Shown here piece by piece: positions 25,301-37,790 of a stretch of DNA of 64,000 bases; positions within the stretch are counted from its first letter, which is position 1, and each line of letters begins with the position of its first letter. The position numbers and the translations under genes are program-made. The notes under the pieces were generated by a model. It ran no database searches. It saw nothing but the letters and a program-made list of their open reading frames with translations, and was not told where the DNA came from. This DNA comes from Chaunax sp. Z400. Taxonomy: Eukaryota > Chordata > Actinopteri > Lophiiformes > Chaunacidae. The stretch spans positions 10,459,501 through 10,523,500 of the forward strand of contig CM075201.1 of assembly GCA_037577475.1 (NCBI GenBank), given 5' to 3'.

Positions 25301-26188
25301 ACAATAAAATTACAGAGTTTTCATGAAGGTTTTAGCAGAAGCAATCATTTACTAAGCGTGAGGGAAAGGAACTATACTTTTCTTCACATCGTACTGTTCT
25401 ATGGAAACATTATAATCCTCTATTGAGATGTTATTAGTGTCATGGGCTCCAATCTGAAGCATGCTGACCCCACCTCTATCACGACTCATAATAGTTGTCT
25501 AACAGTGACTTTGAAATTACCTCTGAGATGAGGCCACCTGAATAACTTTAGAAATGTAATTTCAGTCATGCTCATAATCCTCTTGATTTATTTAAATTTA
25601 GAGCTGAACCATTTATTTGTTGAACAGCGGTTAACTTTCACCTCACTAATGAAACAGTAACATGGTTGTGAAGATGTCACATCGTCCTGACAAACGCCGA
25701 CGGTAGGGAGTTAATGTGTTGTTTCAGGCTCAGATTATTGGAAAGCTAATGGATCTGCAGCCACTATATTGTTGAACAGACACTGAGTCTAGGAGATAAT
25801 TTATGTGAATCAGCAGTATAAGCATGCTGCAGGATGGAAACCAGATCCTGGACCCTCACACTCAAAATCTCATTTTACTCAACCAGCCATTCCATTAAAC
25901 AAACTGTAAGCAGATCATGTGCAGCACCTCGATGTAGGAAGATGTCTGGACTCATCCTATAAAATCATTCCTACTGTACACCTTTATGTCCACATTACAG
26001 CTGAGGCAAATCGGCCAGTTGTAGTTTCAGATCTCTAAAGGTAAAAAACAAAATAATCATCTGAATCAGAGGTTGCTCCTATATGGAAATGTGTGAAAAG
26101 GAGGCAGGATTGCACCTTTTTTTTGGAGCAGGAGAATGGAGAAAGGCTGAAAAACTAACATTTCTGTTCTCTTTTGCAGCCTTTCAGC
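22388..26188. other. Divergent region between the cobalamin-binder-like gene and abcg4 coding start
   Basis: The left end must contain the promoter of the minus-strand gene. The stretch 23800-24425 is CpG-rich, unlike its surroundings, and is the best candidate for the abcg4 promoter and a non-coding first exon, because the first abcg4 coding exon begins with a splice acceptor (CTTTTGCAG ending at 26179). From 24430 to 26170 the sequence is AT-rich and reads as intron. Open frames within the CpG-rich part have no splice or domain support. Confidence 0.5.
23800..24425 (+). promoter_or_regulatory. abcg4: Putative abcg4 promoter and non-coding first exon
   Basis: A local rise in CpG content and a GTACGT donor-like site directly after 24425 make this a reasonable place for transcription start and a 5' untranslated exon spliced to the acceptor at 26179. 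It contains several short upstream ATGs. The exon limits are inferred; the true start could lie elsewhere in the 3.8 kb upstream of the coding start. Confidence 0.35.
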
Positions 26189-26619
26189 ATGGCTGAGAGG
26201 ACGCTGGAGCAGGGCTCGGTCAGCATCCCCATGGAGGAGACCAAACTCCCTGGTGGTGGGCCTCAGGAGGCGCCACTCCTCACCCACTTGAAGAAAGTGG
26301 AGAACCACATCACTGAGGCTCAGCGCTTCTCCCACCTCCCACGCCGCTCTGCTGTAGACCTGGAGTTCAATGAGCTCTCCTACACCATCCGGGAGGGTCC
26401 CTGGTGGAGGAGAAGAGGTACTGCACGCTCAGTTCACATAGCAACCATGATGGATGAGCAACACAGCACCACCCATGACAATCAATATCTGGAGTGCAGA
26501 AATTCCAGGGGAGGCATTTAAAAGCCTTTGTTGACATTCAAGGAAAATATTTTTGCACAGTGTTAGCCTGTTTCTCTTGTACTGCTCTGGTGTTATGACA
26601 CATAGCCCAGTCCAGTCAT

Positions 26620-26674
<55 letters not shown>

Positions 26675-29600
26675 GCAGACTTCCAATAGCAGTCAGTATG
26701 CCTCTAAGCTTTGCTGCGCTCAGCAGAGTTTAGACATAGTAAATAATTCACTCTCGTAGGTTGGCACACTGTCTCTCTTTTCCCTGTGTTGTCTGACTAT
26801 AGGCGGTGGCAGTGAGTCAGGCCCACGATTGATCTGCTCATGAAAAATGTACGGCAGTTAAACTCACCACCCTTATTAATGATGAGCCTCCAACCTTTGG
26901 TCATCTCAACTGCACCACCCTCTGCAAACTGTTCTGGTTTAGCTGCTCTTGTTATGCTCTGTGTATTCAGCAGGGTGGGGATGAATCTTTTATTTCCATC
27001 CTCAACGTTCAGGACAGGCCCTACATGTTGCATTGCAGGTTGTGTTGCGTAAAGTTGATGTGAATTATGGATGTCTGGCAGAGAGGAGTGATTGCTGTTC
27101 CATCGGAAAACCTGAATGCATGGAGAGGATTGATGAGGATCACGGCTAGAAGGAGGACCAGAGGGCAGTGGTCAGTAAAGCAGCTTTTGTTGCACGGATG
27201 CACATGTTTTTCCTTGAGTAGTCTCATCAGTATCATCCTGTTGTTTCTGGCTTTGTTTGTTGTGTCTCCTCGGGATGTCTGCCTCAGGTCACAAGGCTGA
27301 GTCTGAACAGGAAGTGTCTCAGTTTTTACTAATTAAGCGGCGCATTTTATAAACTTTACATTCCTTCCTCTCACCGAACCTCTGCACACGCCCTGCTCCT
27401 TTTAACCCTTTCTCTGCCTTTGCAATCAACTCTGCCACTCACATAAAAGTAGAAGCATTCTGGGAGCTCAAACCTCTGCCAACGCATTGTCACTAAAACA
27501 TGAACTATTGGAATATAGATTCCAGGCTATGTCAAAGCAAAATCCTGCAGCGATTCTCACACTGATGATCATCAGTTGTTGTTTCATTGCACACGGGGCA
27601 CAGCTCACTTGGATTTGCCTCATGCCAAATTCAGTAATGCCACCTAATGAACAAAAATATGATTTTCGATCGTGTTGGATCTGGATCTATTGCTGGTCTA
27701 GCTACAACATCTTAGCTTTCACAGATACATAAATCAATTTAAAAGACTCAGAACTGTTTTATCTCAGCTACGCATTAGTAGTAGCAGTGTCCCATCTCTT
27801 CATCTCTCTGTTACTGTGACCCAACACATATTAACCCCCTCCAGATATATTATATTATGATGCAGCTCTGCATCCAATTGTGCAAAGTGGTGGAACATCA
27901 TGACTTGTCCATGTCTGGATATTTTCTTATTTTGATTGACCTAATATTTAATTTTTCATGATATTGACATCCAAACCCAGATCCACCTAAAATTTTAACT
28001 AACTCTTCCTTGGCCCAAGATCTACGTCTACACAAAAATGTCATCAACCTTTCGAGATACCTTGCGAACAGACAGACATACCTGGGCCATCACATAACCT
28101 CCTCCAACTCTCACACCAACAATGAGCCACACCTATGATCAGTTCTTGTATTTGACCTACGCTGTAGTTCATTCTCAGTGGCCTGTGTTTGTGTCCCATT
28201 TAAGAAGCTTAGCTCCGACCTTAGCTTATTTGCAGTTATGCAGCCGGCAGAGAGGATGACAGGCAGCATGAACCATGAGCCCTGAGTGCATGTCATTTTT
28301 AATTTAATGTGATTTTAGTCTTTGAGTCACGAACACACTACTTATGAGTCATTCCTTAAAATGTCTATGGTGAACAGGAAGAGGTTAACAAGAGGAAGAT
28401 ACTGTAGATGCAATTAATGTAGAGTTGCGTCTTTTATTGTTAAAGGGTTCAGGAAGGTTTGATGATATATGAGCTGCACTGTCTTCATTTGTTATTGTAG
28501 TCTCTTCAGGGCGAGGGCGGCCATTTATCCCTGTTATGATGATGCTGCTGTGGCCTGCTTTCATGTAGAGGGTATATTCCTCCCGTTGAGGTATTCTCCT
28601 GGTGAAACAGTAGCCCTGCTGTGAAAGGGGAAGGCCAAGAAAAGGGAGGGAGGTAGAGCAGGGAAGTGTTTATATGCCTCGTGGTGACTTTGGCTGTATT
28701 TTGTATAATTTACTGCATTTGTGTCTCGATGATGTGAATTTTTGAGCAGGAAGAAGAATTTTGGTCATCTTACTAATAAAATCACGTCTCTCTCTTGTCA
28801 CGCACTGTGCTGCTTAGGCCGTGCTCCTTTTAAAATGCACCAGTATGCACATAACATGTCACACAATTGTTTTCATTTTCTTGCTGAATGGTTATGAAAA
28901 TCAGATTTAAAAAGAAATTCTTTAGATGAGCTCACAGTGATATGTATAAATCCTGCATTTGCTCATATTGTACATTTAGATTGTAGACTACATGGTCTGA
29001 TAAGCTGTCATTTATGAAGAACGGCAGCAGTTTATGTACAGTCATAGTATGTTATGTTCTAAATGTCATGAGTTTGGGTTTTTGCGCCATTGGAAAATCC
29101 TATTGATTCAATTTGGTTCTGTTATGCCTTCCATTATATGGAAGTGTTGAAGACTTTCTTCTTTCTCTAAAGCTGCTCACAATTGTTCAGTCATTTTATC
29201 GGTCTTGGGGAATATTAGTGCATACAGTATGTGAACGTTTTGTGGAAAGAGGGAACTGCATGAAATCTGACAGAATTCATAAAGTGACATTAGTTGAGTC
29301 AGTGTTGGTTGGGTTTGATGACAACATTTAAAAAAATGAAGAGACTCTGGGGTTTTGGAGTTGGAAAGAAGTAAGCCTATACCAGACCTCTGTGGTCCAC
29401 TCCTCACAGTATTTGGGATAACAACTTCTTTAGGATTTCACACAGAATTCACACAATAACTAACGATCCCGGAAGCAGGAGAACATCAACTCCTGAGTCT
29501 GGTGACGTTCGAGAGAGCAGTGTAACAGCTTCATTTCCTCATCCGAAAGGGCTGCATGACAGCAAGCTATAGCAGTGAAAATATTCTAAATAGTATATAC

Positions 29601-32600
29601 TTAAACAGATGTTTTTTTTTTTTTTAGGTGGCTGGAACAAACTTAACTGCTGCTCTGTCCACAGCAGCACATCGCTCAGCTTTCATAGGTACTTATGTGT
29701 GTAATACACACACTGTGTGTAAGTACCTCATACTGCCCCACTTTAAAATATCTGAACCAACCCTTTGGTTGGTTGTTGTGTCTCTGTGGTGCAGGCAGTG
29801 AACAGTGAGGTAAGGTGCATACTATGTGCTTTTAATGAGGCTGGTGATCACGATGTGCCTGCAGCCTCGCATAGATAAGACCATTATTTTTGCTCGGCCT
29901 ACAGCACCGGCTGAGATCATCAGTATGCACCACATGCCAGAGCAGGGTTGCTTTACTGATAGCAGGCTGCTCCTCTGTCTGAGCAGAGATTGTCTGATGT
30001 AATATCACAGGGTGAGAGGAGGGGGCACTGCCATTAGGCTACGTCACTCAGAGAATGAGGGTAAAAGAGGGCCCGGTCTCCTCTGCTTTGGTGAGACCCC
30101 AATAACTCAGCTCAAGAAGGGAAGAAGCATCCCTGCAGACAGTGGAGATGTGGGTGAGGCGAGGATGACATGGATTGACAACAAGGCACGATGCACGCCT
30201 TTTCAACTTTCCATAACAGGAAGCTCAGTTCTAAAACAGGTTGTTCTACTGTTTCCAGGCCACAAAGGTTAGGAGATGCATCATGAAAAAACCTGAACCA
30301 TCTTAATTCGAAGGCCACACCACTACAACCATTTTTTTTTAAATGCTTAAGGAAAGAAAAGTGATGCCTGTGGTTTTTCTGTTGGTGCCACAGAAGGCGA
30401 CATGGTCTTACATTTTATTGTCTTCTTATTGTTTTTCTTCACAGTACTGTTTTACTGCCCACCCGATGCCCAGATCTACGTCCAGACTCTTATTCACAGC
30501 CAGCTTCTACTTGAATTCTCTCTTTTCCTCAGACACTGATGACAACCTGCACAACCTGCACTTTTATTGGCCATTGTAATCAGTAGAGACCACTACTAAT
30601 GATAATGTTTACATTTGCTTGACCACTTAGAATTGACAACACTGCTAGCTCTGTCTGAGGGTTCCTGGTGTTCAGGATTGTAGCCACTGACTTCCTCCGC
30701 AGGAGTAATTAGACTGACTCACTGCATGACCATCCATAGAAACACTTTCAGCTCCAATGAACTGATTTGGTGTTATTACAAGTGAACAGTTTTATAATTG
30801 ATAAAGCAGAAAGGTCATGAGTATAATTACCACAGGGAAAAGGCAAAATGAATAGACATTGTAAAATAATTTTGTTAGCAGACATTTTCAGTTTTTTTTA
30901 TATCTGACTTTCACTGGAATCATTTCAATAGCCCTGTAATATGTGAGGGTAGTACAACATACATTCAGAAAAATATTTGAAGCTTATTTTCTATGTTTTT
31001 CAGATAAGAATCTGTCAAATTAACTCTGAAATTAATATTAACTTTGAAAAAGTGCTTTTATATTTTTCCATCTTTGCTCACCTTGCTTTTTATTATTTAT
31101 TTCCTTTCTTTGTCTTCTTGATATTAATTGGTGATGTGGAAATTAAAGACTGCTGTTGCTAATTGTTACTACTCGTGGATCTTACATTTTTTTTAGATAA
31201 GATACATGTAAACTCTGCAATTAAATGTCTGAGAATTATAAGAATCAAACCCATAGCAGGTACTGGGACAAAAAGTTAGCAAATCATGAAATAAGTAAAA
31301 AGCGGCAAGGTTCCACTTATGTTCACTTGTTATTGCATCAAACTTTGCAGTAAAATATCTGAGAATGATTGGTAAAAACCATTTTAGCCCAGTGCATCAT
31401 TATAACTAATTGCTGTGTCTCTTTGTTAGGTTACAAAGCCCTGCTCAAGTGTCTGTCGGGAAGATTCAACAGCAGAGAGCTGATTGGTATCATGGGGCCT
31501 TCAGGAGCTGGGAAATCCACTCTGATGAATATTCTAGCAGGTTACAGGTGAGATGTGGAATTGTATGGGGTTTGTGCAGGATATATTCTCTTGCATGCAT
31601 CTTTTGATTCAACTTAGTGTTTAGGAAATGGTTGCAATATAATTAAATTTTCTTTTGGGAAACAGGGAGACGGGTATGAAGGGCCAGATCATGGTAAATG
31701 GTCGACCGAGGGACCTGAGGACCTTCAGGAAAATGTCCTGCTACATTATGCAGGATGACATGCTGCTGCCACACCTCACTACGAGGGAGGCCATGATGGT
31801 GAGGTCATCTTAAAAATAAAAAATCTACAAACTCCCAAAAACCTCATAAAATTATAATGATCAATAATAATGTGTTGTCTTTCAGGTCTCTGCCAATCTG
31901 AAAATGAATGAGAGCATGCAGATCAAAAAAGAACTGGTAAGTCTGAATATGTTAATTAAGATGTTTATATATTATTATATCTGCTGCATTATTTTTCAAC
32001 TAAAGATAGGGAAGACACTTTGAATATCTGTGATTGCATTGGGTCAGTGTGACTGATACTGCACGTTAATGAGTGGGACTTTTCATGGTAAAATTGGATT
32101 TGCAATATTTTTGCATGGATGTAATGATATATGCTGCTTTTTAACCATTAACCATAAATAGGCATTAAAATAAAACAAAATCAAGGCGACTGAGAATGAC
32201 ACTTTACTGCCCCTGATCACTGGAGATGTTCTTATTTCTCTCTCTTTTTTTCATGTGTTTTATTGATGCCGGAATGTTCTGTCTGGGGCTGAAAACTTAA
32301 TAAAATTAAAGTAACAAAAAAAAATAAAAAATTTTATATAAATAAAATAAATAAATAAAAATCCCCCCAAAGAGGAAATGGCTACAGACAAGATGGCAGA
32401 TTTCTAGCGCAACAATCAGCCATACACAGGAAGCCAATCACGTTCCAGCAAACTTTAGCTACAGAAGAACATTTTATTGTTTGATGCACAGAAATCAACA
32501 AAACAACAAAGAGCTGCAGTTTTAAATCCGAGTTGCAATTCTAAAAAAAAAGCATTTACTTGAAGCCGTGAAGGAAGCAGACACTATGGAAAAGAAAAAA

Positions 32601-35600
32601 AGAATTCCCGCCACTTCATGTGATCATGGTGATGTCCACCATCTCATCTACGTCTACCGTCTTGAAAACCCTAAAAGTGTTCATGCATCAATATTACAAC
32701 CGCACACATCCACATATCCACATCCACTCTGGTCCTTGTTTGTGTCTCAGGTGGATGAGATCCTGACTGCTCTGGGTCTCCTGGAATGTGCTCAGACACG
32801 CACCAGCTGTCTCTCTGGGGGTCAGTGTAAAAGACTGGCCATCGCCCTCGAGCTGGTCAACAATCCTCCAGTCATGTTCTTTGATGAGCCCACCAGGTAG
32901 GATGTTAACCCTTTAGTTTGACTTGGTGTAATCTCAACAGAAATCCAGATTAAATGTCTCACAGATTTTTGGTCTCATCCCAGTGGTTTGGACAGCGCGT
33001 CCTGCTTCCAGGTTGTTTCCCTCATGAAGTCACTGGCTCAAGGAGGACGGACGATCATCTGCACCATTCATCAGCCCAGTGCAAAGCTCTTTGAGATGTT
33101 TGACAAGGTAAGTTGAGTGCTGCAAGTGCTGGACGTGTCCAGCTGTCGTTTAGCCGCTGCTCAGGCCAGGTTACAGCAGGTTAGCACGATTCATTTTATC
33201 CAGCTGACAAGCAGGGCGGCAGTCAATATCCAGTCTTGTTGTTCTGTCAGTCATTTATATATAATGCAGAGTCACTGTGTTGGAACATATGTTGATTACT
33301 CTGTACCTGTATTCCTCCACCAGCTGTACATCCTCAGTCAGGGTCAGTGCATATACAAGGGCACAGTCCCTTACCTCATCCCTTATCTGAAGAACCTGGG
33401 CCTCCACTGCCCAACATATCACAATCCTGCTGATTTCAGTGAGTCAAGCAACACATTTATTACAAATAAATGTATGTATGTCAGGAATTTTGCTCTCACA
33501 GTCCTGTCCTCTCTGTTCCCAGTCATTGAGGTGGCGTCGGGGGAGTATGGGGATCTGAATCCAGTGCTTTTCGAGGCAGTCCAGGGCGGTATGTGCTCAG
33601 AGGAGAGCAAGAAGAACTCCAGAGAAAAGAATGACTCTTCCTGTCCTTCTCAGTGTCACAGTGTGAGTGCTGCTACAAGGCCTCTCACTTTAGCACCACA
33701 TGAAAATGCAGTAGATTTACAGATGTCGTAGCCTCACATGAACATGCAAGCCCTACTACCACTATTATTACTTATTTTTCCCCAAACTGCTCCTCCTCCC
33801 CCTCCCTCCATCGACCTGCCTGTCTCTTCACCCTCCTCTCCCTCTCTTTCTCAGCCTCAGAAGCTGCTTTTGATAAGAGCATCAGCTAAATGCTAAAACT
33901 GTCAAAGTAAACCACCAGGAGCTCTCTCCATCATTAGTCCTACATGGTGCAGTTTTGCCCTTCTACACTTTAAACATTTTATCAGTTTATTGATTTTCAC
34001 TGTTGCCCTTTCTATCTTCGAGTTCTCTTTGCATCAGCCAGTAACCTTTAGCACAGACAAGATGATTATGGTGATTTTCTCTCCTTATAAAAGTCCGTAT
34101 CTTCATTTTCTGGTCGTAGTCTTCGATCTTATTTGCATACGTGATTTAACATATTATTGTAACATAAGTGAGCCTTTTGCACAGAAAAATCCCATCATTC
34201 ATCACCATCAGTGCCTTGCAGACACATTGTGCTTTCTGTATTTGGAGCAATATACATGCTGTCCTTAAATTGATGAAATACATCAATTTAAGGACAGCAT
34301 GTATATTTATACTGACATAACAACGTATTAAGAGAAAGTGAACTGTCATTGTTTTCATTTGTAGATAATTAGAACATTTTATTTTGATTGCCCATTTGAA
34401 TTTCATTACTAAGTTCTTGTCATCACTGACTTTATCCACAGGACACAGGAACCCTTGAGAAACACAGTTTTGCCACCAGTACATTCACACAGTTCTGCAT
34501 CCTCTTCAAAAGAACCTTCGTCATAATATGCAGGGACATGGTAAGATCAGCAAATCATTCTATGTATTATTCCTACTCAAACCTATTATGAATGATAGGT
34601 GTGATTTGATTTTTGGTGTAAAGGTAGGAGTTCTGAGTTGTGTTGATGTTTATCTTGTGTGCTTTAAAGGTGCTGACCCACCTTAGGGTGATGTCCCATC
34701 TGTGTATTGGAGTGCTGATTGGTCTGCTCTATCTCAATATTGGAAATGATGCCAGCAAGGTCTTCAACAACACTGGCTTCCTGTTTTTCTCCATGTTGTT
34801 CCTAATGTTTGCTGCCCTGATGCCCACCATCCTAACATGTAAGATGTTGAGTTGAGATAGAGATTGGAAACATTGACTTGTTATATTGTTCTTCTAGTTA
34901 AACTGTTGTTGTTTTTTTAATGCTGCTGTTGTTTCACAGTTCCTCTGGAGATGTCTGTGTTTATAAGGGAACATCTCAACTATTGGTACAGCCTGAAGGC
35001 CTATTACTTGGCCAAAACTGTAGCTGATATACCATTCCAGGTAACATTCGAATAACTGAGCACACAATGGTTTTGACAAGCATACAATACATTTCAAATT
35101 AGCAACACTACTAAATCTCTTTTACAGGTGATTTGTCCAATCATGTATTGTAGTATAGTGTACTGGATGACTGAACAGCCTCCAGAAGCAAGTCGCTACC
35201 TGCTCTTTATGGCCTTGTCCACATCCACGGCCCTGGTGGCCCAATCACTGGGTCTGCTAATAGGGGCTGCATCCACATCTGTGCAGGTAGGCAAACCTGC
35301 ATGCCATTAAAATAGACTTCCCTTTTTGTAGTGTCACGTGGGCTTTCCTTCTCTGTGCAGAAATGTAGGTGCAGAGTTTGACACCAGACGGTTTCCCATA
35401 CATACACGTTCGAGTGAGCATGATTTGGTGACATCACAACGAGGAATTCAATTACGGTCAAGTAATGAACTTATAGAAGTGTGATGAGGAAACCTGAAAC
35501 CGCCCATGCAAGCACACTGAGAATGGTCATCTTAAGTCTAGTGGTTAAATTTGGGAAACAGAAATTGCAGCATTTTAAAGGAGAAGAAGTAGGTGTATTT

Positions 35601-36646
35601 TTGAGACGTGTTTTAAAAAGCCATACATCGTACAAATTATTCATTGAAGGAGAATGTTTCTACATCCTGTAAAAGTTGTCTGGAGGGGATCTTATAAGGG
35701 AAACTGTGCAAATAAGACTGTTGACAGGTGCTGGGTAGTAATACTGCATATAGTATAAAGAATGTTGTGTCGCCACAGCTTGAAGTTTGAAAATGAAAAC
35801 ATTGTGTGATTTTGAGCAGTGTGCAGTAACCCACTAAACTTAGTATTGCATTACAGAATTGTTTTTAATTTTTTTCAGTAATCAGCATTGGAAGAGATTA
35901 CAATTTAAAATTCAGTGATTACATTACAGTTTCTATTCCCAGTAATGCACCATTACTTTAACTTAACACTTCATGTCCATTTGAGGCTTAGCGTCTGGAG
36001 ATATGGTAGCTGCCACTATAGCATATGCCCGAATCGCCTGCGGAACTTTCAGTGGTTGAGTTGCATTGTGGGTAATATAGGCACCAGGAAGATGAATGTG
36101 TTGAATTAAGAAGATGATATATTCATTCGTTTTTTTTAATAGAAGTCTTCTTCCACAGGTGGCGACCTTTGTGGGTCCAGTCACAGCCATACCTGTGCTC
36201 CTCTTCTCTGGTTTCTTCGTCAATTTTGACACCATTCCCAAATACTTACAGTGGAGCTCTTATGTTTCCTATGTCAGGTACTGTCAGCTGCTTTTTGCAG
36301 TTCAAATTTGTAAGAGAGTTCAACTACTACAACTTTTGCTAAATTTATTTTGGCCATTGCTCTCTGATCTGAAATGATCCTGTTTAAATGAGCCTGGATT
36401 CATGAGGTGTCCCCTTTCAGGTACGGCTTCGAGGGAGTAATCCTCTCCATCTATGGGATGAATCGATCAGAGCTGGAGTGTCCGGATCAGGTGTGTAAGT
36501 TCCAAAAGCCAGAGGAGGTCCTGCAGCTGCTGGATGTGGAGGATGCAAAGCTCTACGTGGACTTCATGGTGCTGGGGGTTTTCTTCTTGGTCCTCAGACT
36601 GGCTACTTACCTAGTTCTGCGATACAAAGTCAAATCAGAGCGTTAA
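26189..36646 (+). CDS. abcg4: ATP-binding cassette half-transporter ABCG4
   Basis: ABCG4 is a neural half-transporter that dimerises, alone or with ABCG1, to move cellular sterols to lipoprotein acceptors. Coding exons: 26189-26417, 31430-31547, 31666-31798, 31886-31936, 32751-32896, 32984-33107, 33324-33438, 33523-33662, 34442-34540, 34670-34838, 34940-35040, 35128-35286, 36159-36277, 36421-36646. All phases close, giving 642 aa (human 646). The nucleotide-binding domain comes first: Walker A GPSGAGKST (residues 99-107), Q-loop YIMQDDMLLPHL, signature LSGGQ (198-202), Walker B VMFFDEPTSGLD (218-229), H-loop IHQPS with H255. A variable linker (about 325-360) follows, then six membrane segments from about 388 to 638, ending LVLRYKVKSER. 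Key catalytic residues are intact. Residue 203, just after the signature, is Cys where human ABCG4 has Arg. The N-terminal LTHLKKVENHITEAQRFSHLP separates it from ABCG1 and fits ABCG4. Intron 1 is 5 kb and holds a CA repeat and an interspersed repeat. Confidence 0.97.
26622..26670. repeat. (CA)n microsatellite in abcg4 intron 1
   Basis: About 24 uninterrupted CA units, 205 bases downstream of the first abcg4 coding exon. Perfect runs of this length are usually polymorphic. Confidence 0.97.
27471..28108. mobile_element. Fish interspersed repeat in abcg4 intron 1
   Basis: The left end (CCTCTGCCAACGCATTGTCAC) and the right end (CAGACAGACATACCTGGGCC followed by CATAACCTCCTCCAAC) are degenerate inverted copies of the terminal sequence CCTCNGCCAAGGAGGTTATG, also seen at 4671. 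Inside, a segment reading CGTGTTGGATCTGGATC and another reading CTTTCGAGATACCTTGCGAA belong to the same well-known teleost family. It has no coding capacity and is diverged, so it is probably old. Confidence 0.6.
34249..34307. repeat. Perfect inverted repeat (27-bp arms, 5-nt loop) in abcg4 intron 8
   Basis: Bases 34249-34275 are an exact reverse complement of 34281-34307, with the 5-base spacer AAATA between them. The arms carry no mismatch. No target-site duplication or terminal motif was noticed at the flanks. The spliced abcg4 message would not contain it. Confidence 0.93.
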
Positions 36647-37171
36647 GACATCCAGAGACAACCAGTGATGGATTTAGATGCTCACACATATCCCTGCAGA
36701 GTGAGAGAATGAGTAAATCTTAAATCTCTCTTTCTCTACTTCACATCCATGTACAAAGACATACACAAGTCCAGCTCCTAAACCAGTCAGAACGCTGTGC
36801 TGCACCATTACCCAACCTGTACAGTATAATATCTATAAAACGGTTTGGTATTCAAGAAAACGAAAAGTCTAGACTTTGGGGTGTCCCATTATTAGTTGTC
36901 CTCAGTATTAATTGCATTTTTCAGATTATGTTACCTTCCAGAAATATTGTAAATACACTTTACACACACAGAAACAGAATGCCCAATTAAGTGAGAGAAA
37001 GCATGTTTCCTTAAAGTGACAAGTTTGGATTTCTGCTGATTTCAAAGAACTCTGGGTTTATGTGGAGCCACAATAAATCCAATGCATAAAAAGGTAAGAC
37101 AGGATTCAGATCAGAATCCTGTTAAATACTCTATTGGACAGCACCAATAAAGATGCCCCAGGAACAAGATT

Positions 37172-37411
37172 TCAAATGATTACCCTCTTATTGCCATCAG
37201 GAAAAGTGGACACTCTTAGTCCCAGAAAACCTTTGTGCAGCTTCTCGCTCTCCTGTAGGATCTCATTGGGTATCCTTACCAAGACGCTATACTGGACACA
37301 AGGTGGCTTTTCTCTCCAGAAAGCAACCTTAACAAACTGGCTACCGGTGGATGACTGTAACTCCATTCCTTCTCCAGTGTGGATCACTTTCACAGGCCTT
37401 CTGCCCTGCCA
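37172..37411 (-). other. Candidate last coding exon of an unidentified minus-strand gene
   Basis: Read on the minus strand, a good acceptor (pyrimidine-rich TTTTCTTCCACCATCAG) opens directly into a phase-0 frame of 79 codons and then TGA at 37174-37172. The peptide begins WQGRRPVKVIHTGEGMELQS, continues FVKVAFWREKPPCVQYSVLV, and ends STFPDGNKRVII. Its composition is that of a folded domain (alternating charged and hydrophobic residues, few Ser/Leu runs). I do not recognise the family. It overlaps the probable abcg4 3' UTR in antisense. It could be a real exon, a pseudogene piece or chance. Confidence 0.35.
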
Positions 37412-37715
37412 CTGATGGTGGAAGAAAATTTAGACAAGGATGGAATGTTTGTGAAAATGTCGAGAAAAGTGTCAAACAGTGATTTGGATCCCCCTGGGCC
37501 TGTTATTCCCCTCTTGGTCTGTATTATACATTTGTTTCTGCCATAACCAAGGAAGCAATCAGTGAACTCGGAATACAATGTGAAAGCAAAATAACTTCGG
37601 TTACCAGCCTGATGCAGAGGGCTGTGTTAAACCGTACTGGTCGCAACAGGAGTGCTTTAGGTAAAGTGCAATAGCCTACTCTAAGGTTAAAAAAGCGATG
37701 TTTGTCCAATAGGTG

Positions 37716-37790
37716 TCACTCTCTTGGCACAATTCTTTGAACTGCTTGATTCCACTCGTTGTACGCCTCTTTAGCTGTCTCCTCCTTGAG
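37716..37790 (-). other. Candidate short C-terminal exon, minus strand
   Basis: On the minus strand, TTGCTTCCTTTAGTAG is a plausible acceptor followed by an in-frame 24-residue peptide, LKEETAKEAYNEWNQAVQRI plus VPRE, then TGA. The peptide looks like an amphipathic helix, and the frame is closed by two TAG codons immediately before the proposed acceptor, so it can only be coding if spliced. Its relation to the exon at 37172-37411 is unclear, since its own stop would end the frame. Confidence 0.22.

Noticed and set aside
26553..26759. 68-codon frame with a His-Thr repeat
   Set aside because: It is a translation of the CA microsatellite.
29687..29728. Hairpin AGGTACTTA...TAAGTACCT in abcg4 intron 1
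   Set aside because: Arms are only 9 bases around GT/AC-rich filler; this is within chance expectation for a long AT/GT-rich intron.
33117..33731. 204-codon frame treated as one exon
   Set aside because: It spans abcg4 exons 7 and 8 and the introns around them, which happen to stay open; the true exons are 33324-33438 and 33523-33662, as human ABCG4 shows.
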